In this document: positions 37,684 through 48,345 of the stretch, piece by piece
Layout of the letters: every line of letters starts with the position of its first letter
Numbering within the stretch: the stretch's first letter is position 1
Assembly (NCBI RefSeq): GCF_001482405.1
Contig: NZ_LPXO01000001.1
Span: forward strand, 62,001-126,000
Direction: 5' to 3'
Origin: Pseudoponticoccus marisrubri
GTDB lineage: Bacteria; Pseudomonadota; Alphaproteobacteria; Rhodobacterales; Rhodobacteraceae
Length of the DNA stretch: 64,000 nt
The notes under the pieces: model-generated
The model's database searches: none
The model's input: the letters and a program-made list of their open reading frames with translations, nothing else
What the model was told of the DNA's origin: nothing
Made by a program: the position numbers and the translations under genes

Positions 37684-38835
37684 TCAGTTGTCTCCCGTGC
37701 GCCGCAGTTCGTTCAGCGGCAGGTATGGCACGACGCCGCCCTGTCCGCCGCTCGACAGCGACTGGTCGAGGATCATCTTGTCGACATCGCCCAGCACGTT
37801 CTCCATCGTCTCGAGGTAGAGACGGCGGCGTGTCACTTCGGGGGCCAGCGCGTATTCGGTCTGGACCGAGGTGAAGCGGGCGGCCTCACCCAGCGCCTCG
37901 TTGACCACCTGGGCGCGGTAGCCCTCGGCCTCTTCCAGCGTCTGCGCGGCCTGACCGCGGGCCTCGGCCACGACGCGGTTGGCATAGGCGTCGGCCTGGC
38001 GTTCCAGCCGGTCACGCTCCTGCTCGGCGGCCTGCACCTCGCGGAAGGCGTCGATCACCTCGCGCGGCGGGTCGGCCGTGTCGAGGTTGATCCGCACCAC
38101 GCGGATGCCGCTTTCATACTCGTCCAGCGTCGCCTGGATCTGCTCGCGCGCGCTGTCGGCGATCACGCCACGGTCGCGGTTGAGGATCGGGGCGAGGTTC
38201 GAGGCGGCGATGATCTCGCGCATCACCGATTCCGAGACCGCCTGGACGGTCAGCTGCGGGTCGCGCACGTTGAACAGCAGCCGCGCCGGGTCGGCGATGT
38301 TCCAGACCACCTGGAACTCGATATCCACGATATTGGCGTCGGTGGTCAGCATCAGCCCGTCGCCGGTCGTGCCGCGCCCGGTGCCGATGGTCTCGGTCCG
38401 CTCCGAGGTCACGTTGACCACCTCGTAGGTGACGAAGGGCCATGGCGCGAAGTTCAGACCCGGGCTGCCGGTCGAGGAATACTCGCCCAGGAACAGCTCC
38501 ACCGACTGCTCTTCGGGGCGCACCGTGTAGAAGCTGCTGAAGGCCCAGAGCGCCACGAGGCCGAGCGCCCCCAGCACCACGGTGCCCCGGGTGAAGCCCG
38601 GGCCGCCCGATCCGCCGCCGCTGCCATTGTTCATGCCGCCGCCATTGCCGCGGCCACCCATGAGCACGCGCAGGCGTTCCTGGCCCTTCTTCATCAACTC
38701 GTCGATTTCGGGGATCTGGTTGTCCTCCGGCCGGCGTCCGCCACCGCCGCCGCCCTGCGGGCCGCGGCCGTCACCATTGCCGCCGTTGTTGCTGCCACCG
38801 CCGCCCCCCCAGGGGCCGCCGCTGTGTCCTGCCAT
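37684..38835 (-). CDS. hflK: HflK, FtsH protease modulator
   Basis: The 383-residue protein has a glycine- and asparagine-rich N-terminus (GGPWGGGGGSNNGGNGDGRG), one membrane helix (GTVVLGALGLVALWAFSSFYTV) and an SPFH domain. This is the HflK layout. AAGGAAGG upstream supports the ATG. It is first in the hflK-hflC-DUF2065 operon. Confidence 0.95.
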   Translation of the reverse strand: MAGHSGGPWGGGGGSNNGGNGDGRGPQGGGGGGRRPEDNQIPEIDELMKKGQERLRVLMGGRGNGGGMNNGSGGGSGGPGFTRGTVVLGALGLVALWAFSSFYTVRPEEQSVELFLGEYSSTGSPGLNFAPWPFVTYEVVNVTSERTETIGTGRGTTGDGLMLTTDANIVDIEFQVVWNIADPARLLFNVRDPQLTVQAVSESVMREIIAASNLAPILNRDRGVIADSAREQIQATLDEYESGIRVVRINLDTADPPREVIDAFREVQAAEQERDRLERQADAYANRVVAEARGQAAQTLEEAEGYRAQVVNEALGEAARFTSVQTEYALAPEVTRRRLYLETMENVLGDVDKMILDQSLSSGGQGGVVPYLPLNELRRTGDN

Positions 38836-38906
38836 GAAGTCGGTTCCTTCCTTGGTCTTCCTCTGTCAAGGCCTCGCAGCCTTACCTGTGCGCCTCCGCG
38901 CCGAAA

Positions 38907-40352
38907 TCAAGCCGTCCGGGCGGGTTTGCGCATCGTCACGATCTCTTCCGACATGGTCGGATGCACCGCCACGGTGCGGTCGAAATCCTCCTTGGTCGCG
39001 CCCATCTTGACCGCGATGCCGACCATCTGGATCAGCTCGCCGGCATGGGGCGCGACGATATGACAACCCAGGATCCGGCGGCTTTCCTTCGACACGATCA
39101 GCTTGAACAGCACCCGGTCGGGGTGATCGGCGAAGGCGGTGTTCATCGGCCGGAACGAGGCGCAGTAGACCTCGATCTCTTCCTGCTCGGCGGCGGCCTC
39201 CTCGGTCATGCCGATGGTGCCCAGCTCGGGCTGGGTGAAGACGGCCGAGGGGATCAGCTCGTGATCGACCGGGGTGGGGTTGCCGTGGAACACGGTCTCG
39301 ACAAAGGCCATGCCCTCGCGGATCGCCACCGGTGTCAGGTTCACCCGGTCGGTCACGTCGCCGATGGCGTAGATCGAGGGGACCGAGCTCTGGCTGTATT
39401 CGTCCACCGCGATCTCGCCCTTGCGGCCGAGTTTCACGCCGGCCTCCTCGAGGCCCATATCCTCGGTATTGGGCGTGCGGCCGGTGGCGAAGAGCACCGC
39501 GTCGAAGACCCGTTCGGTGCCGTTCGTCGCCTTGACGCGGATCGGGCGGTCGATCTCCTCGACCGCGTCGACGCTGTCATTGCCGCCGTATTGCGTGGCC
39601 TCGACCGGCGGTGTCAGCCCTTCGTCATAGCCGTCATCGCAGGCCATCTCGACGATGTCGGTGCCGATATGCAGGTCGACCCCGCGCTGCTGCATCGCTT
39701 CGGCGATCAGGCCGCGGGCTTCCTCGTCAAAGCCCCGCAGCACCTGCGCGCCGCGATAGTACTGGGTGACCTCGACGCCCAGACCCGCAAGGATGCAGGC
39801 GAATTCGCAGGCAATGTAGCCGCCGCCGATGATCAGCACCGATTTGGGCAGGTCTTCCAGCAGGAAGATGTCGTCCGAGACCATGCCCAGATGCGCGTTG
39901 GGCAGGTCGGGGCGCACCGGGCGCCCGCCGGTGGCGATCAGGATGTGCTTGGCGGTCTTCACCTCGCCGGTGGACAGCTCGACCGTGTGGGCGTCCTTCA
40001 GCCGGGCGCGCGCGTCGAAGGTCTCGACCCCCGAGCCCGACAGCAGCTTGCGGTAGACGCCTTCCAGCCGGTCCAGCTCGCCCCGCAGATGGGTGTGGAA
40101 GGTGGGCCAGTCGAACTGGCCGTCCTCGATCTGCCAGCCATAGCCGCGCGCCTGCTCGGGCAGGTCGGCGAATTCGCTGGCGAAGACCATCAGCTTCTTG
40201 GGCACGCAGCCCCGGATCACGCAGGTGCCGCCGTACCGGTCCTCCTCGGCCAGTGCCACGCGGGCCCCGGCCTCGCCCGCGGCCACCCGTGCGGCGCGCA
40301 CGCCGCCGGACCCGCCGCCGATGACAAAGAGATCGTAGTCGAACGCGCTCAT
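38907..40352 (-). CDS. gor: Glutathione-disulfide reductase
   Basis: The 481-residue flavoprotein has the FAD motif (LFVIGGGSGGVRAARVAA), the redox pair Cys44/Cys49 in GGTCVIRGCVPKKL, an NAD(P) motif (LIIGGGYIACEFA) and the C-terminal active-site HPTMSEE. GCVPKKLM and the HPTxSEE ending are those of glutathione reductase. It keeps glutathione reduced with NADPH. A helix insert after CDDGYDEGLTPPVEATQYGGNDS is longer than in E. coli Gor. Confidence 0.94.
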   Translation of the reverse strand: MSAFDYDLFVIGGGSGGVRAARVAAGEAGARVALAEEDRYGGTCVIRGCVPKKLMVFASEFADLPEQARGYGWQIEDGQFDWPTFHTHLRGELDRLEGVYRKLLSGSGVETFDARARLKDAHTVELSTGEVKTAKHILIATGGRPVRPDLPNAHLGMVSDDIFLLEDLPKSVLIIGGGYIACEFACILAGLGVEVTQYYRGAQVLRGFDEEARGLIAEAMQQRGVDLHIGTDIVEMACDDGYDEGLTPPVEATQYGGNDSVDAVEEIDRPIRVKATNGTERVFDAVLFATGRTPNTEDMGLEEAGVKLGRKGEIAVDEYSQSSVPSIYAIGDVTDRVNLTPVAIREGMAFVETVFHGNPTPVDHELIPSAVFTQPELGTIGMTEEAAAEQEEIEVYCASFRPMNTAFADHPDRVLFKLIVSKESRRILGCHIVAPHAGELIQMVGIAVKMGATKEDFDRTVAVHPTMSEEIVTMRKPARTA

Positions 40353-40450
40353 GGCTCTTCCTCTGCTTGCCCGGGGCGAGGTATTTCACATGGTCACGGC
40401 GATGGCCAGACGCAAGCGGCGCGGGCGTCCCGGCCTGAGGCAGCCGGGGG

Positions 40451-41086
40451 TCACCGGCCCGAGACGGAGAAATGCTGGTAATCCTTGAGCGAGCGCCAGT
40501 CGCCGCCCCAGCCCCAGCCGCGGGCCTTGAAGGCGGTGATCATCGCATCGCCCGGCACCAGAACGCCCATCTGCCCCGCCGCGCGTTCCTCGGCGCTGTC
40601 ATAGGCGGCGCCGGCCTCGGGCAGCGTCTTGGTGCGGGTCACGAAGGGGTTCTGCACCGGGTTGATGTCGATCGCCGTGCCGAAGGCATGATCGGACAGG
40701 CGCGATCCCGAGGTGGTCAGGCGGCAGTTGAAGGCGCTGGTATTGTTGGCCTGCATGGACAGGTCGTCCTTGCCGAAGAACATGTGCACCGGCTGCATGC
40801 GCGCGATGCGGAACCCGCCGGCGCGGGCCTCGGCAAAGATCTCCAGCACCTCCTCGGCATGGCTGGCGGCGACGATCATCTGCCCGCTCTGCGCGACCCC
40901 GGCGAAATCGGTATAGGGGATGTCCAGCAGGCGCAGCGCCTCGCGCGCGGGACAGTCCAGGTCGGCATGCCAGGACACGCCCTCCATCCGCGCCCACATC
41001 GCATCGGGGATCTCCGAGACGGTGCCGGTCTCGCCGGCCGGGGCAAGCCCGGGCCAGGCCAGGCAGAGAAACAGGAACGCGCGCAT
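40451..41086 (-). CDS. Exported M15-type peptidoglycan peptidase
   Basis: The 211-residue protein has a short signal peptide (MRAFLFLCLAWPGLAPAG). The zinc-binding blocks of D-Ala-D-Ala or L-Ala-D-Glu peptidases are SDHAFGTAIDINP (His and Asp) and WGGDWRSLKDYQHFSV (catalytic residues and third ligand). It probably trims peptidoglycan peptides in the periplasm. It lies between rpiA and gor on the same strand. Confidence 0.88.
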   Translation of the reverse strand: MRAFLFLCLAWPGLAPAGETGTVSEIPDAMWARMEGVSWHADLDCPAREALRLLDIPYTDFAGVAQSGQMIVAASHAEEVLEIFAEARAGGFRIARMQPVHMFFGKDDLSMQANNTSAFNCRLTTSGSRLSDHAFGTAIDINPVQNPFVTRTKTLPEAGAAYDSAEERAAGQMGVLVPGDAMITAFKARGWGWGGDWRSLKDYQHFSVSGR

Positions 41087-41178
41087 GACAGGGCCTCTCG
41101 GGCGGGATCGGGAGATCGGGACAGCCCCATCGGGCCGCGCCCCGCCCGCCCTGTCAAGCGCCGCGCGCGGATCGCCGC

Positions 41179-41961
41179 TCAGATGTCGCGGAAGAGGTTG
41201 TTATCCTCGACGAAGTCCAGCCGCTCCTCCGAGACCGTGCCTTCATTGATGTCGCGCGTCTCGACCCGTCCGTCGGAATAGCCGATCACCACCTGGTCGC
41301 AGATGTCGATGAAGAGCCCGTTCTCGACCACGCCGGGGATCTGGTTCAGCACCATGGCCAGTTGCCGCGGGTTGCCGATACGGCCGAGATGCAGGTCGAG
41401 AATGTGGTTGCCCTCGTCGGTGACATAGGGCCGCTCGCCGTTCATGCGCAGCGTGGCGCTGCGGCCCATCACGTCCATCGAGACCAGCGTCTCCTCGACC
41501 AGCGCCTGGCTGGTGGGCCAGCCGAAGGGGATCACCTCGACCGGCAGCGGGAAGGCGCCCAGCGTCTCGACCTCTTTGGCGGCATCGGCGATCACCACCA
41601 TCTGGTCCGAGGCCGTGGCGACGATCTTCTCCTGCAGCAGCGCCCCGCCGCCGCCCTTGATCAGGCTGAGATTGGCGTCGAACTCGTCGGCCCCGTCGAT
41701 GGTCAGGTCGAGCCAGCGCGCCTCGTCGAGCGAGATCACCTCGATGCCCACCTCGCGGGCGAGGTCGGCGGTGCGCGCCGAGGTCGGCACGCCGCGGAAG
41801 CGCAGCCCCTCCTCGCGCACCCGCTCGCCCAGGCAGCGCACCAGCCAGGCGGCGGTCGAGCCGGTGCCCAACCCCACCCGCATGCCCGATTCGACGAATT
41901 CCGCGGCGCGCTTGGCGGCCACGAACTTGGCCTTGTCGATGGGCGACAATTCTCCGGACAT
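41179..41961 (-). CDS. rpiA: Ribose-5-phosphate isomerase A
   Basis: The 260-residue protein has the RpiA motifs GLGTGSTAAWLV, DGADEFD and KGGGGALLQEKI. It interconverts ribose 5-phosphate and ribulose 5-phosphate in the pentose phosphate pathway. The C-terminus is longer than in E. coli by about 35 residues. The sequence upstream contains strong palindromes. Confidence 0.95.
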   Translation of the reverse strand: MSGELSPIDKAKFVAAKRAAEFVESGMRVGLGTGSTAAWLVRCLGERVREEGLRFRGVPTSARTADLAREVGIEVISLDEARWLDLTIDGADEFDANLSLIKGGGGALLQEKIVATASDQMVVIADAAKEVETLGAFPLPVEVIPFGWPTSQALVEETLVSMDVMGRSATLRMNGERPYVTDEGNHILDLHLGRIGNPRQLAMVLNQIPGVVENGLFIDICDQVVIGYSDGRVETRDINEGTVSEERLDFVEDNNLFRDI

Positions 41962-42064
41962 CGGCTTTCCCTCTTTGCCAGTTTGCGCCCTTATAGGCCG
42001 ACAGCGCCCGGCGGTGCGAGGGCCAAATGCCGGGGTGGCGCGCGACGGCCGGATCCGGGCGGGG

Positions 42065-42108
42065 AAGATTTTTGCGAAAAATCTTGCAAATTTCTTGCAA
42101 GAAATTTG
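42065..42108. repeat. Two adjacent perfect palindromes upstream of rpiA
   Basis: AAGATTTTT-GCG-AAAAATCTT (42065-42085) is followed by a 22-base perfect palindrome at 42087-42108, half-site CAAATTTCTTG. They are AT-rich in a GC-rich spacer between the anti-sigma stop and the rpiA start. The outer CAA/TTG ends match the palindromes at 49254-49347. Confidence 0.8.
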
Positions 42109-42166
42109 GGCGCCCGGTCGGACGGGTTCACCCGGGGCGGAAGTGTGGCGCGGGGGACCCGACCGC

Positions 42167-42862
42167 TCAGAGCGGCACCGGCTCGCCTGCCGCCTGCACC
42201 CGGCCCGTGGGCTGCCCCGTGGGCGAGCCGCCCGGCGGTTCGTCCGAGACGGCCAGCGTAGCGCCCGGCACCCGCTCGGCCAAGAGATCGGGCAGCACCA
42301 CGACGAGGTTGCCGGCCTCGGACATCACGCCCAGCGAGATCGGGTTGGCATCCTGCGGGATCAGCCAGAGCTCCAGCACGCGGTCCTCGGGGATCGTACC
42401 CGAGACGTAATCCACCGCCATCGTGTGGGTCGGCGGGTCGATGCGCACCGCGAAGACAAGGTCACCCTGCGCCGGCTCCAGCTCGGCCCGGATCTCGGCC
42501 ACGCCGGTCTCGAGCACGCCCGAGACGAAGACCGCCCAGGCCATGGCCGCGCCGGCCACCGCGCCGGCGAGATAGGGCAGCACCTGGCGCCAGAGCGGTG
42601 TCGGCGGCGGGCCGAAGGCTTCGGCCTCGATGCGGCGCAGCAGCGCGGGCGGCGGGGTCTCCTCGGCGATCTGGTCGGTGAAGGTGGTGAAATACTCGGT
42701 CCAGGCAGCGACATCCTGGCGCAGGTCCGGATCCTGCGCGAGCCGCGCCTCGAAATCCTGCCGCTCCGCGCCCTCGAGCAGGCCCAGCGCATATTCGGCC
42801 GCCGCCGCCTGCCAGCCCCCCGGCAGGCCCTCGTCGAGGTCGGTGTCGTCCTGATCGCTCAT
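42167..42862 (-). CDS. RskA-type anti-sigma factor
   Basis: The 231-residue protein has a cytoplasmic N-terminal region with the anti-sigma pattern EYALGLLEGAERQDFEARLAQDPDLRQDVAAWTEYF. One membrane helix follows at about residue 98-120 (LPYLAGAVAGAAMAWAVFVSGVL), then an extracytoplasmic RskA domain (VLELWLIPQDANPISLGVM). It should hold the co-encoded sigma factor at the membrane until a signal triggers proteolysis. Its ATG overlaps the sigma stop by four bases. Confidence 0.92.
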   Translation of the reverse strand: MSDQDDTDLDEGLPGGWQAAAAEYALGLLEGAERQDFEARLAQDPDLRQDVAAWTEYFTTFTDQIAEETPPPALLRRIEAEAFGPPPTPLWRQVLPYLAGAVAGAAMAWAVFVSGVLETGVAEIRAELEPAQGDLVFAVRIDPPTHTMAVDYVSGTIPEDRVLELWLIPQDANPISLGVMSEAGNLVVVLPDLLAERVPGATLAVSDEPPGGSPTGQPTGRVQAAGEPVPL

Positions 42863-43410
42863 TGGCTCAGACACTCCCTCAGCTGCATCAGGCTGCGGCG
42901 CAGCCAGGTGCGGATCGTGTTCAGCTTGGCGCCGGCCGCCTCGGCGATCTCGGCATAGGTGTGCCCCTGCAGGTAGGCGCGGCGCACCATCTCGGCGCGG
43001 TCGGCGGGCAGTTCGCCGAGACAGGCCTGCAGCGCGCGCGCCTCGTCGCGCATCACGCTCTGGCTCTCGGGCCCGGGCTGCGGGTCGTAGAGCCGCTCGG
43101 CGATCTCGACCGGTTCGACCGCGACGCCGGCGGCGCGCGCCTTGCGCAGCCGGTCGATCGCGGCGTTGCGCGTGATGGTGATGAGCCATGTCATCGGCGA
43201 ATACCCGTTCACTCGGTACTGCCCGGCCCGGTTCCAGATCCTGATATAGACCTCTTGCAGGACCTCCTCGGCCGGGCCTTGCTCCTTCAAGACACGCAGC
43301 GCGATGCCGAAGAGTTTCGCCGATGTGCGATCATAGAGGGTGCGAAAGGCTTTTCTGTCGCCCATGGCGACGCGGGCGATCAGCGCCTCGATCTCTTCCT
43401 GAGCTGACAT
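42859..43410 (-). CDS. ECF-type RNA polymerase sigma factor
   Basis: The 183-residue protein has region 2 ([37 protein letters not shown]...[17 protein letters not shown]) and region 4 with a helix-turn-helix ([34 protein letters not shown]). This is a group 4 sigma factor of the SigK/RskA type. The start at 43410 gives the expected length. It is divergent from cobS and coupled to its anti-sigma gene. Confidence 0.94.
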   Translation of the reverse strand: MSAQEEIEALIARVAMGDRKAFRTLYDRTSAKLFGIALRVLKEQGPAEEVLQEVYIRIWNRAGQYRVNGYSPMTWLITITRNAAIDRLRKARAAGVAVEPVEIAERLYDPQPGPESQSVMRDEARALQACLGELPADRAEMVRRAYLQGHTYAEIAEAAGAKLNTIRTWLRRSLMQLRECLSQ

Positions 43411-43503
43411 GACCCGGCCGTTGTCCCGCTTCCCCTTGCCCCTCTCCGAGATATGTTGCACGTAACGCGAAGCATTCGAGCTCGGCAAGAGGACAAGGGC
43501 ACC

Positions 43504-44490
43504 ATGGCGGACGGCACGATCGATATCAACGCGAAACCGACCGAAGAGATCGATGTCCGTGAAGTGTTCGGGATCGATACCGACATGGTCGTGCACGGCT
43601 TTCCGGAACGCACGGAACGCGTGCCCGACCGCGACTCCACCTACAAGTTCGACCCCGACACCACGCTGGCGATCCTTGCAGGGTTCCGCAACAACCGCCG
43701 CGTGATGATCCAGGGCTATCACGGCACCGGCAAGTCGACCCATATCGAACAGGTCGCGGCGCGGCTGAACTGGCCCACGGTGCGCGTCAACCTCGACAGC
43801 CATATCAGCCGCATCGACCTGATCGGCAAGGACGCCATCAAGCTGCGCGACGGCAAGCAGGTGACCGAGTTCCAGGAAGGCATCCTGCCTTGGGCGCTGC
43901 GCAACCCCGCCGCCATCGTCTTCGACGAGTACGATGCGGGCCGTGCCGACGTGATGTTCGTGATCCAGCGCGTGCTGGAGGCCGATGGCAAGCTGACCCT
44001 GCTGGACCAGAACGAGGTCATCCACCCGCACAAGTATTTCCGCATCTTCGCCACCGCGAACACGGTGGGCCTTGGCGACACGACGGGGCTTTACCACGGC
44101 ACCCAGCAGATCAACCAGGGCCAGATGGACCGCTGGTCGCTGGTGGCGACGCTGAATTACCTGTCGATCGACGCCGAGACCTCGATCGTCCTGTCCAAGG
44201 CGCCGCATTACAACACCGAGAAGGGCCGCAAGACCGTGCGCCAGATGGTCACCGTCGCCGATTTCACGCGTCGCGCCTTCATGAATGGCGAGCTGTCCAC
44301 CGTGATGAGCCCGCGCACCGTGATCGCCTGGGCCCAGAACGCCGAGATCTTCCGCAACGTGGGCTACGCCTTCCGCGTCTCCTTCCTGAACAAGTGCGAC
44401 GAGCTGGAGCGCCAGACCGTGGCCGAGTTCTACCAGCGCTGCTTCGACGAGGAACTGCCCGAAAGCGCGGCGAGCGTCAGCCTCGGCTGA
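43504..44490 (+). CDS. cobS: Cobaltochelatase subunit CobS
   Basis: The 328-residue AAA+ protein has Walker [10 protein letters not shown] at about 71-79, Walker B VFDEYDAG, and the N-terminus [19 protein letters not shown] typical of CobS. With CobT it forms the chaperone that drives CobN to insert cobalt into hydrogenobyrinic acid a,c-diamide in aerobic cobalamin synthesis. ATG 43504 is in front of the conserved start. A strong terminator follows. Confidence 0.96.
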   Translation: MADGTIDINAKPTEEIDVREVFGIDTDMVVHGFPERTERVPDRDSTYKFDPDTTLAILAGFRNNRRVMIQGYHGTGKSTHIEQVAARLNWPTVRVNLDSHISRIDLIGKDAIKLRDGKQVTEFQEGILPWALRNPAAIVFDEYDAGRADVMFVIQRVLEADGKLTLLDQNEVIHPHKYFRIFATANTVGLGDTTGLYHGTQQINQGQMDRWSLVATLNYLSIDAETSIVLSKAPHYNTEKGRKTVRQMVTVADFTRRAFMNGELSTVMSPRTVIAWAQNAEIFRNVGYAFRVSFLNKCDELERQTVAEFYQRCFDEELPESAASVSLG

Positions 44491-44515
44491 GGCATCGATT
44501 CTTCGGATTGCTGAT

Positions 44516-44543
44516 AAAGGCCGGCCGCTGCGCCGGCCTTTTT
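44516..44543 (+). terminator. Rho-independent terminator of cobS
   Basis: AAAGGCCGGC pairs with GCCGGCCTTT across a 6-base loop and is followed by TTTC. It ends the cobS transcript, so cobT, two genes away, needs its own promoter. Confidence 0.85.
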
Positions 44544-44702
44544 CGTGTCAGGGCGCCGGCATGGATGCGTGGCGAAAAGCGCGCCCCTGGCCCGCGCCCC
44601 GGGATCTGCGGGGCGGTCTGTGCGTTGCATCGACGCACATAACGGCAGATTTTTTCATTTTGCGTAACTGGCGGGCAGGACATTTCGTGTACTGTTTGAT
44701 TC

Positions 44703-45107
44703 ATGGGCATCTTGAGAACGATACGCCTGCTGAGCCTCTCCCTGATCCTCACCGCCTCGTCCGCGGCGGCGATGCCGGAGAAGACGACCGATCTCGCACA
44801 GGCCTTCGCCTCCTGCCTCGGCCGCTTCAGCGCCTTGCAGGAACATCGCTGGATGACCGGCGAAAGCGATGCGCAGGCGGCGGCACGGCGCGCCCGGTTC
44901 CGGGAGCTTCTGGAGGCGGTCCGCGCCGATGCGGCGCAAGGCGGGCTGAGCGGGGCCGCGCTGATCAACACCCAGCTGGGGGCCAAGATGGCACAGGCCC
45001 GGCTGCTCTATGCTGCCACCTATGACGCAGATGAACGGATGCGCCGCAGGGCGGCGGCCATGGCGCGGCGGCAGCTGGGCGCCTGCGAGACGCTGGTCTT
45101 CGGCTAG
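44703..45107 (+). CDS. Hypothetical exported protein
   Basis: The 134-residue protein has a signal peptide (MGILRTIRLLSLSLILTASSAAAM) and a helical mature part with a pair of cysteines (ASCLGRFSAL and GACETLVF) that could form one disulfide. It is not recognised. It lies after the cobS terminator and convergent with the next gene. Confidence 0.7.
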   Translation: MGILRTIRLLSLSLILTASSAAAMPEKTTDLAQAFASCLGRFSALQEHRWMTGESDAQAAARRARFRELLEAVRADAAQGGLSGAALINTQLGAKMAQARLLYAATYDADERMRRRAAAMARRQLGACETLVFG

Positions 45108-45110
45108 GCC

Positions 45111-46166
45111 TCACTCGTCGGGCCAGGGGCAGATCTCGTCGATCCGGCCGACCACTTGCAGGCCCAGCCGCGCCTGCGGATCGCTTTTGGCCAGCGCGAT
45201 CTTGCGCTCGGCCAGTTCGATATACTGATCGCGCAGCGCGGCCCGTGTCTCCGTGTCGCGCGCAAGGCGGCGCGCCTCGCGCAGCGCGGCCTCCTCGGCC
45301 TCCAGCGCCACCATCTGCCGCGCCATCTGCAAGAGCGCCGTGACCTCGTCCACGGCCAACACATCGAAGAGCGGCCCCTGCCCCTCGCTCAGCTGGTGGG
45401 CGAGGCAGTCGAAATTGCGCGCCTGGCTGATCTCCAGCGCCGCGACCAGCGCCAGCGCATCGCGCGCCGCCCCGGGCGCCACGCGCGTATAGGTGGTTAC
45501 GTTCTGCGAGAAACTGTTGGTGCGCGGATCGCGGTGGCGGCTTTCCAGCACCAGCGTGTCATCCGCCCGGCGCAGGGTGATCTCGAACTCGAAATGGTTG
45601 ATCCGGGTCTTGGTCCAGAGATCGCTGGCGCGCGAGTATTCCAGCTGCCGCCCGTCATAGCGCAGGGTCGGCTCAAAGGGATCATCGCTCCATTGGCCGG
45701 CGTCGTCGCGCGTCAGGCGCCCCTGCGCCACGCGGCCCCGGTAGCGCCCCTCGGTCGACCAGAGCGGGCCGGTCCAGAAGGGCACCGCCGCCTTCAGCCA
45801 GTATTGCGTCAGCGTGACGACCCCCGGCGTCTCGTCCGGGCCGAAGACCAGCAGCTCCTGCCCCGGGGTGCGCCGCCCCTCGACATAGTCCAGCACGTCA
45901 TCGCCCAGCCAGTATCCGTGCAACTGGCGCGCCTCGGTCACCGGCCACGCATCGGCCACTGCGTTGGCATTGACCCGCAGCATCTGCAACTCGACCAGCG
46001 TGCAGCCGAAAGCCCCCTTGCGCGCCAGCGGCGAGGCCAGCGCGGGGGGCTCGGCCCGGAACATCTCCAGAAGCGTGTCGCAGCGCGCATCTGCCGCGGC
46101 CTCGCGCGGGGCCGCCCAGAGGCTGGCGAGCAGGGTGGCAAGGATCGTCAGGCTGGCGCGGCGCAT
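45111..46166 (-). CDS. Hypothetical exported protein
   Basis: The 351-residue protein has a leader ([25 protein letters not shown]). The first 230 residues look beta-rich ([42 protein letters not shown]), and the end is helical ([52 protein letters not shown]). Four cysteines occur (ARCDTL, FGCTLVE, FDCLAHQ, EICPWPD), fitting disulfides in the periplasm. The family is not recognised. It is divergent from cobT. Confidence 0.7.
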   Translation of the reverse strand: MRRASLTILATLLASLWAAPREAAADARCDTLLEMFRAEPPALASPLARKGAFGCTLVELQMLRVNANAVADAWPVTEARQLHGYWLGDDVLDYVEGRRTPGQELLVFGPDETPGVVTLTQYWLKAAVPFWTGPLWSTEGRYRGRVAQGRLTRDDAGQWSDDPFEPTLRYDGRQLEYSRASDLWTKTRINHFEFEITLRRADDTLVLESRHRDPRTNSFSQNVTTYTRVAPGAARDALALVAALEISQARNFDCLAHQLSEGQGPLFDVLAVDEVTALLQMARQMVALEAEEAALREARRLARDTETRAALRDQYIELAERKIALAKSDPQARLGLQVVGRIDEICPWPDE

Positions 46167-46282
46167 CGCTTCCTCCCGGGACGGACGGCTCTCGACATCG
46201 TCAGTCTACCCGCCCCGGGGCGTGCCGCCAATCGCCCATCCGCCCCCTTGCGGCGCAGGTCCAATCGGCGGATAACGGGCCC

Positions 46283-48160
46283 ATGAACAAGCCCAGCGAC
46301 AACCCCGCCGATCCGTTCAAGAAGGCCCTTGCCGAGGCCACCAAGGTGATGGCCGACGACCCCGAGCTGTCGGTCAGCTACAGCGTCGATCCGGCGGGCA
46401 TGTCGGGCGACGCGATGCGCCTGCCGCAGATCTCGCGCCGCATGACCCGCGACGAGGTGCTGCTGGCGCGCGGCACGGCGGATGCGCTGGCACTCTACCA
46501 CCGCTACCACGATGCCGGCACCCATGCGCGCTATGCCCCGCCGGGCGACATGGCGCGCGAGCTCTACGAGGCGATGGAGACGGCCCGCTGCGAGGCGATG
46601 GGCGCCCGCGACATGCCCGGCACGGCCGGCAACGTGGATGCCAAGATCGGCGCCGAGGCCGCGCGCCGCGGCTATGGCCAGATCCGCGAGGCCTCGGAAG
46701 CGCCCCTGCCCGTCGCCGCCAGCTACCTGATCCGGCACCTGGCAACCGGGCGCGACCTGCCGCCCGAGGCCGCCAATGTCATGGAGCTGTGGCGCGGCTT
46801 CATGGAGGAACAGGCCGGCGGCACGTTCGAAGGGCTCGAGGACACGCTGGCCGACCAGGCCGCCTTTGCCCGTTTCGCGCGGCAGGTGATCTCGGATTTC
46901 GGCTATGGCGACCAGCTGGGCGAGGATCCCGACAGCCAGGACGAGGACTCCGAGGAAGAGGGCCAGGACGACGGCCAGGACGAGCAGGAACAGCCCGATT
47001 CCACCGGTCAGGACGATGACGGCGAAGAGGCCGACGCCACGCCCGAGAGCAGCCAGGAAGAGACGCAGGATCCCAGCCAGGCGCAGGTCTCGATGGACGA
47101 GATGGCCGACCAGGAGATGGGCGAGGAGGCCGAGCTGCCCGAGGGCGAGGCCCCGCAGGAGCCCCCCCTGCCCCAGCCGGTCTCGGATGCCGATCCCGAC
47201 TACCGCGTCTATGACGGCACCTTCGACGAGGAGATCGCCGCCGAGGAGCTGGCCGAGCCGGTCGAGCTGGAACGCCTGCGCGCCTATCTCGACCAGCAGC
47301 TCGAACCGCTCAAGGGCGCGGTCTCGCGGCTGGCCAACAAGCTGCAGCGCCGGCTGCAGGCGCAGCAGAACCGCAGCTGGGAATTCGACAAGGAAGAGGG
47401 CGTGCTGGATGCCGGCCGCCTCGCCCGGGTCGTGGCCAACCCCACCACGCCGCTGTCCTTCAAGGTCGAGAAGGACATGGAGTTCCGCGACACGGTGGTG
47501 ACGCTGCTGCTGGACAATTCCGGCTCGATGCGCGGCCGGCCGATCTCGATCGCGGCGATCTGCGCCGACGTGCTGGCCCGCACGCTGGAGCGCTGCTCGG
47601 TCAAGGTCGAGATCCTGGGCTTCACCACGCGGGCGTGGAAGGGCGGACAGGCGCGCGAGAAATGGCTGAACGAGGGGCGCGAACAGCAGCCCGGGCGGCT
47701 GAACGACCTGCGCCACATCGTCTACAAGCATGCCGACGCCCCCTGGCGCCGTACCCGCGCCAACCTGGGCCTGATGATGAAAGAGGGGCTGCTGAAGGAA
47801 AACATCGACGGCGAGGCGCTGGAATGGGCGCATCGGCGCATGGCCGCCCGCCCCGAGGCGCGCAAGATCCTGATGGTGATCTCGGACGGCGCGCCGGTCG
47901 ATGACAGCACGCTCTCGGTCAACCCGGCCAACTACCTCGAAAAGCACCTGCGCGACGTGATCGCCTTTGTCGAGCGCAAGCGGCAGGTCGAGCTGCTGGC
48001 CATCGGCATCGGCCATGACGTGACCCGCTACTACGACCGCGCGGTGACGATCACCGATGTCGACCAGCTGGCCGGCGCGATGACCGAACAGCTGGCCTCG
48101 CTCTTCGACACCGACCCCCGCGCCCGCGCCCGCATCATGGGCATCCGAAAGGCGGGCTGA
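46283..48160 (+). CDS. cobT: Cobaltochelatase subunit CobT
   Basis: The 625-residue protein has an N-terminal domain, an acidic low-complexity linker rich in Asp, Glu and Gln at about 210-300, and a C-terminal von Willebrand A domain with the MIDAS motif DNSGSMRG at about residue 411. This is the CobT layout. It partners CobS and CobN in cobalt insertion. Unlike the usual adjacent arrangement, cobS and cobT are separated here by two unrelated genes. Confidence 0.95.
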   Translation: MNKPSDNPADPFKKALAEATKVMADDPELSVSYSVDPAGMSGDAMRLPQISRRMTRDEVLLARGTADALALYHRYHDAGTHARYAPPGDMARELYEAMETARCEAMGARDMPGTAGNVDAKIGAEAARRGYGQIREASEAPLPVAASYLIRHLATGRDLPPEAANVMELWRGFMEEQAGGTFEGLEDTLADQAAFARFARQVISDFGYGDQLGEDPDSQDEDSEEEGQDDGQDEQEQPDSTGQDDDGEEADATPESSQEETQDPSQAQVSMDEMADQEMGEEAELPEGEAPQEPPLPQPVSDADPDYRVYDGTFDEEIAAEELAEPVELERLRAYLDQQLEPLKGAVSRLANKLQRRLQAQQNRSWEFDKEEGVLDAGRLARVVANPTTPLSFKVEKDMEFRDTVVTLLLDNSGSMRGRPISIAAICADVLARTLERCSVKVEILGFTTRAWKGGQAREKWLNEGREQQPGRLNDLRHIVYKHADAPWRRTRANLGLMMKEGLLKENIDGEALEWAHRRMAARPEARKILMVISDGAPVDDSTLSVNPANYLEKHLRDVIAFVERKRQVELLAIGIGHDVTRYYDRAVTITDVDQLAGAMTEQLASLFDTDPRARARIMGIRKAG

Positions 48161-48345
48161 GCGGCTCTTTCACCCACGCGCCAAGTCACAGCAGACACGC
48201 CGCGACTTGGCAGTGGAGTTGTTGTGTCTTTCAATACGTTGCTGCGTCCGGCAAGCGACCAGTCGGGCGGTCGCGACACAGCTGCATCGAACCGCAACAC
48301 TGCGTCTACCACGCAGTTACAACAGAATTTTGGATGTCTTGGAGA

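Noticed and set aside
46148-48016. Minus-strand open frame of 622 codons opposite cobT
   Set aside because: The repetitive hydrophobic stretch is the mirror of CobT's acidic linker. No start signal or domain.
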